38,666 bases of DNA from the NCBI GenBank assembly GCA_016927565.1, contig JAFGMK010000030.1, positions 1 through 38,666 on the forward strand. Direction: 5' to 3'. The notes beneath the pieces are model-generated. The model saw only the letters and a list, made by a program, of their open reading frames with translations, did no database searches and was not told where the DNA came from. A program made the position numbers and the translations under genes. This document shows positions 15,024 through 23,359 of this stretch, piece by piece. The stretch comes from Minisyncoccota bacterium. Lineage in GTDB: Bacteria; Patescibacteriota; Microgenomatia; PFEM01; JAFGMK01. Numbering within the stretch: position 1 is the first letter of the stretch; the number at the start of each line of letters is the position of its first letter.

Positions 15024-18000
15024 ATGAAAAAAGTCAGCAGGATTTTTTTAAAAATCGGCGAAATTATTATTAGATTGGTTTATTTTGGGATTGGTTTGGG
15101 AGTGATTGGAGTTGTTGGCTATTTTTTTGCCAACTTTTATCTTAAGGGGATTCACGGAACTGATACGACCCATGCTTTAAGTCTGGTTGATTGGGTAGGC
15201 AGATACTGGCCTAAACTGCCTTTTTGGCATCATCTCCAGGGAGCCGGAGTTTCGCTAAGGTGGAACTATCCTTTTTTGGCTTCAATCTTGGTGGTCTTGA
15301 TAAATAAATTAACTGGCCTGGGAATTTTGGGTTCTTTCCAAATTTTGGGTTTTACTTCCTTTCTTTTAACTGCTTTGGGGATGTATCTTTTTGTTTCTTG
15401 GCGGTTAAAAAACCAAACTGCCGGCCTGATGGCGGCAGTTTTTTATTTTATTACTCCCTTATCTTACGCCTACTTTGTTGATTGGGGGTTTTATGCCGAA
15501 TTGGTGGCCTGCATGTTCTTTTTTCCGCCGCTTATTTTTTATGATTTGTTTTTAGAAGGATTTTTAAGTGGGAAAATGAAATCAGCTCATCGACTGGGAT
15601 TGCTTTTGGCGGCAGTTTTTACTGCTTTGTTATTTAATGTCCATCCTAATACTTTCTTCGCTCTTCTGGGAGTGATTGGTTTTCAAACAATCATTCGGGC
15701 GGCTTTTAGTTTAAAAAAAGAGAAGGGGAAAAAGCTGGGCCGTTTTTTGTCCAGAGCCTTCGCCCCGAGCTTTTTAGTCTTTCTATTGGCGGTTTTTCTG
15801 ACGGCTTTTATAGTTTTTAATTTTACTTATTATGAAAGGGCCAAAAAAGATTTTGCCAGCCCTTCAGAAATTATCGCTGGGATTCAGCGGGGCGATTTTG
15901 AGCATTTTAAACTTCATCAGTCTTTCCCCCGAGAATCATTTTTAGGCTTAGGAACTCTTTCGCCGGAGCATTACTTATTTCCCCTGCGAAACATTACCAT
16001 TAGTCCCTTAGTTTGGGGTTTGGCTTTAGCAGGGCTGGTTTTAACTTTGATTTTTGACCGGAAGGTTTTTGCTTCCTGTCTGCCGGCCTTTTTGGCTTTT
16101 GGGGTGATTGTTTATCCGAATGTCTTTTTTGGGCCGATTCGGTTTTTGGTTAAGATGCGTTTGCCGGGAATTGGCTATTTACTGAAACAGCGGGTTTATC
16201 TGACCTTGATTCGGAGTCTGTTTCCAATTGCCGCCGCTTTTGGCCTGGTCGGAGGGGGAAAGTTATTGTTTGAGATTTTAGTTTTTTGGCGACGGTGGTT
16301 AAAAAATAAACTGCTTCTTTCGGGTTTGAATTTAGCCGGGCAGCTGTTTGTCTCTTTTTTTGCTCTGCTGGCCTTTGGTTATCTTTTGTATTATGCGGCA
16401 GATAAGCCAAGGGGAAGATTGCCTTGGTACCAGGCTAATTATGGTTATCCCTCGGTTGATATTCGCGACCCGTTTGGGAGAGTTCCTTTGCCAGAATTGG
16501 GGAGTGATGTCCCGCTGGATTTGCATAATCTAAGATTTGCCTGCGGCATTCTTGATGAGGGTCTGCTAGGGACCGAGGTTTGTGCCAGGCTTAATTGGGA
16601 CAAAGATTTTAGTCAGGATATGGCGGTGTTGGCTGAATTCAGAGAAAAATGCCGCTTGCCAGCTTTGGGATCTTTAGAGACTGAGATTTGTCCTTTTGTG
16701 ATGACTAATAAGAAGGATTTGTATCAAGCTGCTTTCCGGGCTTTAAAGAATCAATCTTATTGGCCAAGGCCGGAATTGTTTAAGCCGGAAGACTTTCCCG
16801 GTGAGGTTTTTCCATATCCTGGTTTCAGGGATTTTTTTGACTTAAAAGCTGGAGAGAAAAATGTTCGGGTCGATGTGTCACCGACGGCTGGAGGGATGGT
16901 AATGGGCTTTAACATAGTGACTGATATGAGCATGGTTAGTCTTTATACCCATACCGCCAGCTTATTGGGGCCTTATTGGGGTCATGCCCAGCAGGTTTTG
17001 TTTCAGGAAAATGATGGTCGGGAAGAAACGGCGACGGAGATTGCTAAATGGTTGGGAACCAAATATCTTTTGGTTAATGCCTCGATTGATTCAACAGCTA
17101 AGTATTTTCAAAAAGGTGGTTGGGAAGCAGAGCTTAGGGATGAAGACGGCCGGCCTAAAATTTTAAGGCTTAAGGATGCTCCGAAAATGGCGACTTGGAC
17201 AAAGGCCAAGCCGACAATTTTAGTGATTGGAAATAAAGAAAGACGGGTTTTTGAACCGGTTTTTCGGGCTTCAAATAAAGGAGCTTTACCTTATGATGAC
17301 TTTTGGTTGGTTGAGGGCCAGGAGCGGATTGATGATTACTCCCTGGAGGAGTTACAGAAGTTTGAGATTCTTTATCTTTTTGGCTATAGCTATAAAAATC
17401 GGGGCCAAGCCTGGGGTTTAATTGATGCTTATTTAAAAAATGGCGGGGGGGTTTTTTTAAGCACCGGCTGGCAATATGTTGATCAGGATTGGCAGGTTCA
17501 GGGCCCGCCGGCTTGGTTCCCGGTAACCGGTCTTTCTTGGAGTCAGGGATTTGAACAATCCTTGTCTTATGATATTGATTTGGGCGAGATTGGCGGGGGG
17601 TGGAGCGCAGACGGTTTTGGTCCGTTAAATCAGGGCGGGGTTAGCTATGGAGTTTCTTTGCCTGCGGGATTGCGGGAGTGGGCGCGGCCGGTTTTAACGG
17701 TTGATCAAAAGCCGCTGGTGGCAGTGGGTAAATATGGTCAGGGGAGAATTGTTTGGTCGGGACTTAATCTGGTGGGCCATATGCACAGCTTCGATTATCC
17801 TCAGGCAGAGATTCTTTTTCATCAGGCTTTATTTAATTGGCTTGGAGGAGAGGTTCGGGGGACTGATCTTTCTGATGAAGTAGAAATAATAAGGGACTAT
17901 CCTGATCGAGTAGAATTTAATTTTGGTCAGGGGGTTGAAGGGCTGACGACGCTTTATTGGCGGGAGGCGGCTTTTCCCAGCTGGAAAGCCAAGATCGGAA

Positions 18001-18278
18001 AAAAGGATTTAAGGATTTATTATGGGGGGCCGAGGTTAATGCTAATGCGGCTTGAAGATGTTCGGGCCGGTGACAGATTGGTGCTTGAATTCAAGCCAGG
18101 TTTAAGGCACCTTTTTCTAAAACTTATTTCAGTGATGACTTTTTTGAGTTTGATTGTTTACCTGGTTTTCGGCAAAAAAATTTATCGACCCTTTTCGATT
18201 TTATTGAATGATCGGTTTAAAAAAGCCAAGACGAGGGCAAAGAAGAATTGGGATAAGGGGGAGGAGGAAGAATATTAA
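15024..18278 (+). CDS. Giant GT-C-like membrane protein with GATase-like domain (paralog 1)
   Basis: This 1,084-residue protein has three parts. The first 450 or so residues hold about ten membrane helices; the first outer loop has GTDTTHAL (D47), then WPKLPFWHHLQGAGVS. The second part (about 470-720) is an outer soluble region with RVDVSPTAGG and KWLGTKYLL, as in YfhO/PTPS-related proteins. The third (about 732-935) looks like a class I glutamine-amidotransferase fold but has GWQY where a catalytic Cys would be expected. A last helix (about 1033-1053) ends in a basic tail closing with WDKGEEEEY. AAGGAG abuts the ATG. The acidic D47 suggests a lipid-linked sugar transferase; the activity is unproven. 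Confidence 0.78.
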   Translation: MKKVSRIFLKIGEIIIRLVYFGIGLGVIGVVGYFFANFYLKGIHGTDTTHALSLVDWVGRYWPKLPFWHHLQGAGVSLRWNYPFLASILVVLINKLTGLGILGSFQILGFTSFLLTALGMYLFVSWRLKNQTAGLMAAVFYFITPLSYAYFVDWGFYAELVACMFFFPPLIFYDLFLEGFLSGKMKSAHRLGLLLAAVFTALLFNVHPNTFFALLGVIGFQTIIRAAFSLKKEKGKKLGRFLSRAFAPSFLVFLLAVFLTAFIVFNFTYYERAKKDFASPSEIIAGIQRGDFEHFKLHQSFPRESFLGLGTLSPEHYLFPLRNITISPLVWGLALAGLVLTLIFDRKVFASCLPAFLAFGVIVYPNVFFGPIRFLVKMRLPGIGYLLKQRVYLTLIRSLFPIAAAFGLVGGGKLLFEILVFWRRWLKNKLLLSGLNLAGQLFVSFFALLAFGYLLYYAADKPRGRLPWYQANYGYPSVDIRDPFGRVPLPELGSDVPLDLHNLRFACGILDEGLLGTEVCARLNWDKDFSQDMAVLAEFREKCRLPALGSLETEICPFVMTNKKDLYQAAFRALKNQSYWPRPELFKPEDFPGEVFPYPGFRDFFDLKAGEKNVRVDVSPTAGGMVMGFNIVTDMSMVSLYTHTASLLGPYWGHAQQVLFQENDGREETATEIAKWLGTKYLLVNASIDSTAKYFQKGGWEAELRDEDGRPKILRLKDAPKMATWTKAKPTILVIGNKERRVFEPVFRASNKGALPYDDFWLVEGQERIDDYSLEELQKFEILYLFGYSYKNRGQAWGLIDAYLKNGGGVFLSTGWQYVDQDWQVQGPPAWFPVTGLSWSQGFEQSLSYDIDLGEIGGGWSADGFGPLNQGGVSYGVSLPAGLREWARPVLTVDQKPLVAVGKYGQGRIVWSGLNLVGHMHSFDYPQAEILFHQALFNWLGGEVRGTDLSDEVEIIRDYPDRVEFNFGQGVEGLTTLYWREAAFPSWKAKIGKKDLRIYYGGPRLMLMRLEDVRAGDRLVLEFKPGLRHLFLKLISVMTFLSLIVYLVFGKKIYRPFSILLNDRFKKAKTRAKKNWDKGEEEEY

Positions 18279-19096
18279 TGAAGTTTGACTACGAAAAGAA
18301 GAAATGGGGAACAGGCGAAGTTGATCTTAGCCCAGGTTTTTTGGGGGCAACAAGATTAAAGCACTGCCTGAGGGCGTTGGGGCCTATTTCCGGAGGGAAG
18401 ATCTTGGAGGTGGGTTGTGGCGGCGGTTCGTTTGCCCGGGCAATTAAAAGGCATCGACCTGAGCTTGAGGTTCTGGGGTGTGATCTTAGCCGGGAAGTAA
18501 TTACTGAAGCGAAGAAAAAGGACAGCGGGGTGGAGTATCGACAGGCTGATATTTATTGCCTGCCTTTTAAGGAGACAAGCTTTGAGGCGGTGGTTTCTTT
18601 TGATGTTTTTGAGCATTTGGAAAGACCCGGCCAGGCTTTGGCCGAGGTTTTTCGGGTGTTAAGACCAGGAGGCCTTCTTCATTTTTTTGCCCCGATCGAG
18701 GGGAATTCCCTGACTCTTTTTCAACTTTTTTCTCAAAGGCTTTATAGGATCAAGAAGGAATATACCGGCCATGTTCAGGCATACACTTTAAGATCGCTTC
18801 AGGAGTTGTTAATAAAAATCGGTTTTAGCTTCAGGGAGGCTCGTTTCAGTTGCTTTTATCTTTATCAGTTGGTTGATTTGGGTTACTTTGGTTTTTTAAA
18901 ATTGAGAGGCCGGAATGCGGCGGTTTCGGTTGAAGGCTACTTAGACTTTGCTGCCGGAAGTTTTTATGACAGGCTTTTGGGTCTTGGCAAAAGTTTGTTT
19001 GGTTGGTTAACTTACGGAGAGAATGAGATTTGGCCGATTTTGCCAGGGGCCAGATCGGTGGCCGGAGGAATTCATATTACGGCAATGAAAGGTTGA
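18278..19096 (+). CDS. Class I SAM-dependent methyltransferase (paralog 3)
   Basis: This 272-residue methyltransferase has the SAM loop LEVGCGGG (residues 43-50), LGCDLSREV, and VVSFDVFEHLERPGQAL. Its C-terminal third shares GHVQAYTLRSLQELL, a hydrophobic stretch and IHITAMKG with the other two paralogs. The ATG shares one base with the preceding stop. The Glu codons of the giant protein's tail form AGGAGG (18262-18267), a strong Shine-Dalgarno site 10 bases ahead of this ATG. This implies translational coupling, with the methyltransferase and the giant membrane protein made together. Confidence 0.9.
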   Translation: MKFDYEKKKWGTGEVDLSPGFLGATRLKHCLRALGPISGGKILEVGCGGGSFARAIKRHRPELEVLGCDLSREVITEAKKKDSGVEYRQADIYCLPFKETSFEAVVSFDVFEHLERPGQALAEVFRVLRPGGLLHFFAPIEGNSLTLFQLFSQRLYRIKKEYTGHVQAYTLRSLQELLIKIGFSFREARFSCFYLYQLVDLGYFGFLKLRGRNAAVSVEGYLDFAAGSFYDRLLGLGKSLFGWLTYGENEIWPILPGARSVAGGIHITAMKG

Positions 19097-19100
19097 GATA

Positions 19101-19155
19101 AACCCACCCCGGGAGGAGTCTATTCGGCCGCTTTCGGGGAAAGTTTCGCTGGGTT
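19101..19155 (+). promoter_or_regulatory. Structured leader between methyltransferase and second giant
   Basis: AACCCA (19101-19106) pairs with TGGGTT (19150-19155), directly before the ATG at 19158. Nested inside, CCCCG (19107-19111) pairs with CGGGG (19135-19139). An alternative small hairpin, CTTTC (19131-19135) with GAAAG (19139-19143), would exclude the nested stem. A Shine-Dalgarno-like GGAGGAG (19112-19118) is buried within, about 40 bases from the start. This is an inference from base pairing; no known riboswitch was recognised. Confidence 0.35.
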
Positions 19156-19157
19156 AA

Positions 19158-22100
19158 ATGAGAGTAGTAAAAAAAATTATCATTTTTATTTTTGAGCTAG
19201 GCTTGGCCGGGTTGGCTGCCTGGTTGCTTTTTAATTTGGCTCTTGTTTTTGGCCATCAGATTTTGGACCAGCCCAGTTTAGTGGGAAATGATTCTGATTT
19301 TGCCCTTTCGCTTGTTTCTTGGTTTGGGCGGTGGTGGCCGCGGATTCCGCTTTGGTTTCCGCTACAGGGAGCAGGAGTGTCAATGTTTCACTCTTATCCG
19401 ATGCTGAATACCTTTTTAATTATTTGGCTTGAGAAAATAACGTCTTATTCGGGGGTGGAGATTTTTCGACTGGTTAGCTTTATGGTTTTTCCTTTAACTG
19501 CTTTTGGGATTTATGTGCTTGCCAGAAGAAAAATTGGTAATAGCGTGGCAGCTTTTTTCGCGGGCGTTTTTTTTCTCTTAAGCCAGGCTTCTTGGGTTTT
19601 TCAGCGCTTGCACGGAATTGCGGCTCAAAGCTTTTCATTAATCTTTGTGCCTTGGTCTTTTTTGTTCTTTGATATCTTTTTGGTTCGTCGGGCAACGGGG
19701 AAGGGAAGGGCTTGGCTGACTCGTTTAGCGATGATTTTGGCGGTTTTGGCAACCACGCTTTGTTTTTTGGCGCACGTGGTGACGGGAACTGTGGTAGCAA
19801 TGAGTCTGGTTGCCTATACTGTTGTTTACTGGCAACTTAAGAGTCCTTTCAGGGCGGGGTTTAAAAAAAGATTTGGTTATTTATTTAGAAGCCTTTTTTG
19901 GTCTCTTTTTGTGGTTGGCTTGGGTTTTTCCCTGGGGGCTTTTTGGTTGATTCCCTTCTTTTCCTATAATCGGCTGGCTAATCGAGAGGGTCTTTTGAAT
20001 ATGGGAATGAGTCAGCTCAGGGAAGTATCGCTTTTGCCTCAGACCTTATTGGGCTTTGGTAATTTCCGGACCGGTGACTTGCGTTATGACTATTTCTTTT
20101 TTGCTTTACCGGTAATTATCTTGGCGGCAATTGGCTTAACAACCTCTCTTTTTAGAAAAAAAAGTGTTTTTGCTTGGAGTGCAGTTGGATTCGGAATGGC
20201 GTTGTTTACTGCTTTGCCCTTGTATCTCGCCCCGCTGGTAGCTCTTTTTAAATATATTTTTACGGCAGTTTATTTCCGGGCTTTAACAGTGACAATTATC
20301 CTTTTGCCGGTTTCAGCCGGATTCGGCGCCTTTTTCTTAGTTGATTTGCCTTTTTGGGCGGCGGGCTTGTTAAGAAAGCGACGAAACACTTCCAAAGTTT
20401 CCGCCGATTTCGCCTTGAAGGTAAAGGGTAAATCAGGCGGGAAAAACATTTCAGGGGAGAGGCAGTCTTTTAGCCGGGAAGTGGCCAGAACGGCTTTTGA
20501 CCTTTTCCGCTGGTTGGTTGCTTCGGTGGGTGTTTTGGTAGTCAGCCTTTTTTTTATTAACCGGTTTGAACACCGGCCGCCGGATGAGTCAACTCGGGCT
20601 CACCCGGCTTATGGAATTGAAGCTTTTAAGGCTTATGGACCGAGCCTGGGTGAGGATGTCAAAGTTTTAAGACAGGACTGGTCGTTGCTTTGGCGGAAGA
20701 GGGAAATTAAGATTAGCTCCGAAGGCCCCCGGCCAGCACCGAGCTTGTCAGGTTTTATTAAGGATTTTTCTCTTGACAGGACCAGTCGAGTCGATGTCTC
20801 TGCTTATTCGGGGGAAGGTTTTTTGCAACGGGCTCCCTTAGTGACAGAGGCGACTTTCGTTAACCTTTATCATTATTTTGCCTCCTTGATTCACCGGATG
20901 TGGGGCTATCAGCAGGGAGTTTTTTATGGCCACGAGGGGCTTTATGATAATCCTGAACTTTTGCGAGATTTATCCTATTGGTTTGGGATTAAATATACGA
21001 CGCTGGTGCCTGGTTTTGACCGGGAAGAAAATTTTTTAAAAGTTGGCTGGGAGATGGTAAAGCCAAGGGGGCCGAATAACCCCCTGCCGGTTTACCATTT
21101 TCCTGAGGCTGAGGGATTGCTGACAGTTTCGGAACGGCCGGCGGCTTTGGTGATTGGTGATTTTGGCAAAGAAGCTTATGATCATGTTTTTAGGAGTGGT
21201 AATGCAGGGGCTTTTTCTTACCATGATCTTTGGCTGGTTGAGGGTGGGGCTTATGTTGATGACTACTCTTTAAGAGAGCTTGAGGATTTTGATTTATTGA
21301 TTCTTCATGGCTATCGTTATCACGATAAATCAAACGCCTGGGCAACGATAGATCGGTTTGTAAGGGGGGGTGGCCGGCTTTTTGTAGATACGGGTTGGCA
21401 ATATCTCTGTCCAGATTGGGGATCAAAAAATGGAGGCGGGGTTGTTTTACGCGAGCCGGCTCCGGTGATGGAAACTACCTGGGGTGAGATTAGCCCGCAA
21501 TGGGATAGTTTGGAAATTAGTCCTTTGCTGGGCAGTTTTGAGACGCGGGAATTTAAGCCTTTTTTGTGGGAGGGAAGCTCTTGGGGGGCGGCAATTGCTA
21601 AAGAGTCAGATCTTTCGGAAAGGGCTGAGGCCCTAATAAAGGATAAAAAGGGAATTGTTTTGGCTCGGCGGGAGGTAGGATCGGGAAGGATTGTTTGGTC
21701 AGGTTTAAATCTTTTTAGCCATGCCCAAGGAGCGGAAGGGGAAAAAGAGATTGAATTAATAAGAGCGATCTTTGATTGGTTGAATGAGGGGAAGAGAAAA
21801 GATTATGGCGGGGTGACTTGGCAAAGGGATTTTCCGGACGAGTTAACGGCAACTTTTTCTGAAGCAGCAGAAGAGCAGTGGTTTTTGTGGCGAGAGGCGT
21901 TTACGCCCAAATGGTTCGCCTACATTAAAACTCCGGCGGATAAGCAATTAAAGGAATTAAAGATATATCGGGGCGGGCCGGGCTTTGTTTTGATAAGATT
22001 GCCGCCGGTTGGGGCGGGAGATGTTTTAAAACTTGAATACCGTTTGGGCTGGTTTGAAGGAGGGTTTGCCTGGGTGATATCAGGACTAACGGCTTTGTTT

Positions 22101-22229
22101 TTAGTTGGTTATCTTTTGATTGGGGGAAGGGTTGAGACAAAGGTTGATGGCGGTTTTGGGAAGAAGTTGGGTCAACGGTGGGAGAAGGTAAGTAAGTCAA
22201 TTGCCCGTAAAGAAGAAGAGGATTATTAA
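19158..22229 (+). CDS. Giant GT-C-like membrane protein with GATase-like domain (paralog 2)
   Basis: This 1,023-residue paralog has the same layout as the gene at 15024. About ten helices come first, with GNDSDFAL (D45) in the first outer loop and WWPRIPLWFPLQGAGVS. A soluble outer region follows, with RVDVSAYSGEGF and YWFGIKYTTL. The GATase-like domain (about 662-870) has DTGWQYLCPDW and IVWSGLNL. A last helix (about 968-988) leads to a basic tail ending ARKEEEDY. It is the most divergent of the three, especially after the GATase-like domain and in the region around residues 405-440, which is rich in Lys and Ser. Upstream in frame is a TAA, so the ATG is the only good start. A GT4 start overlaps its stop by one base. 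Confidence 0.78.
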   Translation: MRVVKKIIIFIFELGLAGLAAWLLFNLALVFGHQILDQPSLVGNDSDFALSLVSWFGRWWPRIPLWFPLQGAGVSMFHSYPMLNTFLIIWLEKITSYSGVEIFRLVSFMVFPLTAFGIYVLARRKIGNSVAAFFAGVFFLLSQASWVFQRLHGIAAQSFSLIFVPWSFLFFDIFLVRRATGKGRAWLTRLAMILAVLATTLCFLAHVVTGTVVAMSLVAYTVVYWQLKSPFRAGFKKRFGYLFRSLFWSLFVVGLGFSLGAFWLIPFFSYNRLANREGLLNMGMSQLREVSLLPQTLLGFGNFRTGDLRYDYFFFALPVIILAAIGLTTSLFRKKSVFAWSAVGFGMALFTALPLYLAPLVALFKYIFTAVYFRALTVTIILLPVSAGFGAFFLVDLPFWAAGLLRKRRNTSKVSADFALKVKGKSGGKNISGERQSFSREVARTAFDLFRWLVASVGVLVVSLFFINRFEHRPPDESTRAHPAYGIEAFKAYGPSLGEDVKVLRQDWSLLWRKREIKISSEGPRPAPSLSGFIKDFSLDRTSRVDVSAYSGEGFLQRAPLVTEATFVNLYHYFASLIHRMWGYQQGVFYGHEGLYDNPELLRDLSYWFGIKYTTLVPGFDREENFLKVGWEMVKPRGPNNPLPVYHFPEAEGLLTVSERPAALVIGDFGKEAYDHVFRSGNAGAFSYHDLWLVEGGAYVDDYSLRELEDFDLLILHGYRYHDKSNAWATIDRFVRGGGRLFVDTGWQYLCPDWGSKNGGGVVLREPAPVMETTWGEISPQWDSLEISPLLGSFETREFKPFLWEGSSWGAAIAKESDLSERAEALIKDKKGIVLARREVGSGRIVWSGLNLFSHAQGAEGEKEIELIRAIFDWLNEGKRKDYGGVTWQRDFPDELTATFSEAAEEQWFLWREAFTPKWFAYIKTPADKQLKELKIYRGGPGFVLIRLPPVGAGDVLKLEYRLGWFEGGFAWVISGLTALFLVGYLLIGGRVETKVDGGFGKKLGQRWEKVSKSIARKEEEDY

Positions 22230-23359
22230 TGAAGAAGATGGCAGTCATCAGGGGAACAGAGGCGAGGCCTTCTCAGGTTTATTTTTATAACTATTTTAAA
22301 AAATTAGAGATAAAATTTATTGGTCACAAAATTAAAAAAAGTTTTTACCCTCCTCGGAAAATTGCCAAAATCAAGTATATCCAGTCACCTCTAAAACCAG
22401 CTTGGTTGATTGATCCGGCTCGGTTGATTTATAAAAAGGTTGAGCATCATGCCTGGTCTTATCATCAGGACCTGGAAAAATATATTCAGGATTGCGAGAT
22501 TTTAAATCTGACCGACTGTTTTTATTTTTTTTGCGGTCAGACAGCCCGGTTGGCAAAGAAATATCATAAGCCCTTAGTAACGATCGTTTGGGAAAGTTTT
22601 CCTAAACACCCCTCGACCTATATCCCGCCGTATTGTTTTAACGTCCGGGCGGTTTTAAGGGAAAGCAGACTTTTTATTGCCCGTCACCGGAAGGCCGGAA
22701 TCTATCTTCGGTCAATCGGAGTGCCTGATAAAAAGATCAGAGTGATCTATAAAGGAGTAGATTTAAAACATTTTTATCCGGCTGAAAAAAGAATAGGCCG
22801 CAAGGTTAAGATTCTTTATATTGGTCAGTTGGCGAAGGTCAAGGGAGTGGACGATTTGTTGGCGGCTTTTGAAAAGGTTTGCCGGCAGGAAAAAGGGGTT
22901 GAACTTTTGATTGGCGGTAATGGTTCTTTAAAGGATTTGGTTTTAAACTATGCAAAGAGGTTGCCGATTAGATACTTGGGTTTTGTAAGTTATCCCGATT
23001 TACCCGGGATTTATCGGGAGGCGGATATTTTTTGTTCTCCGAGTAAGGACTTTTTATATTTTGGTTTTTTGCCTGGAGGAGAAGAATGGTTTTCATATAC
23101 CTTGATGGAGGCGATGGCGTCAGGTTTACCGCTGGTGGCTAACAGAGGCGGGGCGGTAGAAGAGGAAGTGGGGAAAGAGGGTTTTTTGCTTGAACAGAAT
23201 GATGTTGAAGGCTTGGCAGAAACATTGTTAAAGTTAGTTAGGAATGAAGGTTTGAGAAGAAAGATGGGTCGGGGCAGCCGGTTGCGGGCGGAAGAGGTTT
23301 TTAATGCTCAAAAGCAGGCAGTAAAGACGGAAAAGGCGATCCTTGAAATAATTGATTGA
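22229..23359 (+). CDS. GT4 glycosyltransferase
   Basis: This 376-residue GT-B enzyme has a C-terminal domain beginning KILYIGQLAKVKGVDDLL (about residues 193-210). GGNGSLKDL and FVSYPDLPGIYREADIF follow, and then EEWFSYTLMEAMASGLPLVA (about 286-305), the nucleotide-sugar site. It is not a close paralog of the ALG2-like enzymes here, since the N-terminus lacks the GGGE motif and starts instead with MAVIRGTEARPSQ. The acceptor is unknown. It lies between two giant membrane proteins, with a one-base overlap before and a four-base overlap after, so it belongs to the same translational unit. Confidence 0.89.
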   Translation: MKKMAVIRGTEARPSQVYFYNYFKKLEIKFIGHKIKKSFYPPRKIAKIKYIQSPLKPAWLIDPARLIYKKVEHHAWSYHQDLEKYIQDCEILNLTDCFYFFCGQTARLAKKYHKPLVTIVWESFPKHPSTYIPPYCFNVRAVLRESRLFIARHRKAGIYLRSIGVPDKKIRVIYKGVDLKHFYPAEKRIGRKVKILYIGQLAKVKGVDDLLAAFEKVCRQEKGVELLIGGNGSLKDLVLNYAKRLPIRYLGFVSYPDLPGIYREADIFCSPSKDFLYFGFLPGGEEWFSYTLMEAMASGLPLVANRGGAVEEEVGKEGFLLEQNDVEGLAETLLKLVRNEGLRRKMGRGSRLRAEEVFNAQKQAVKTEKAILEIID

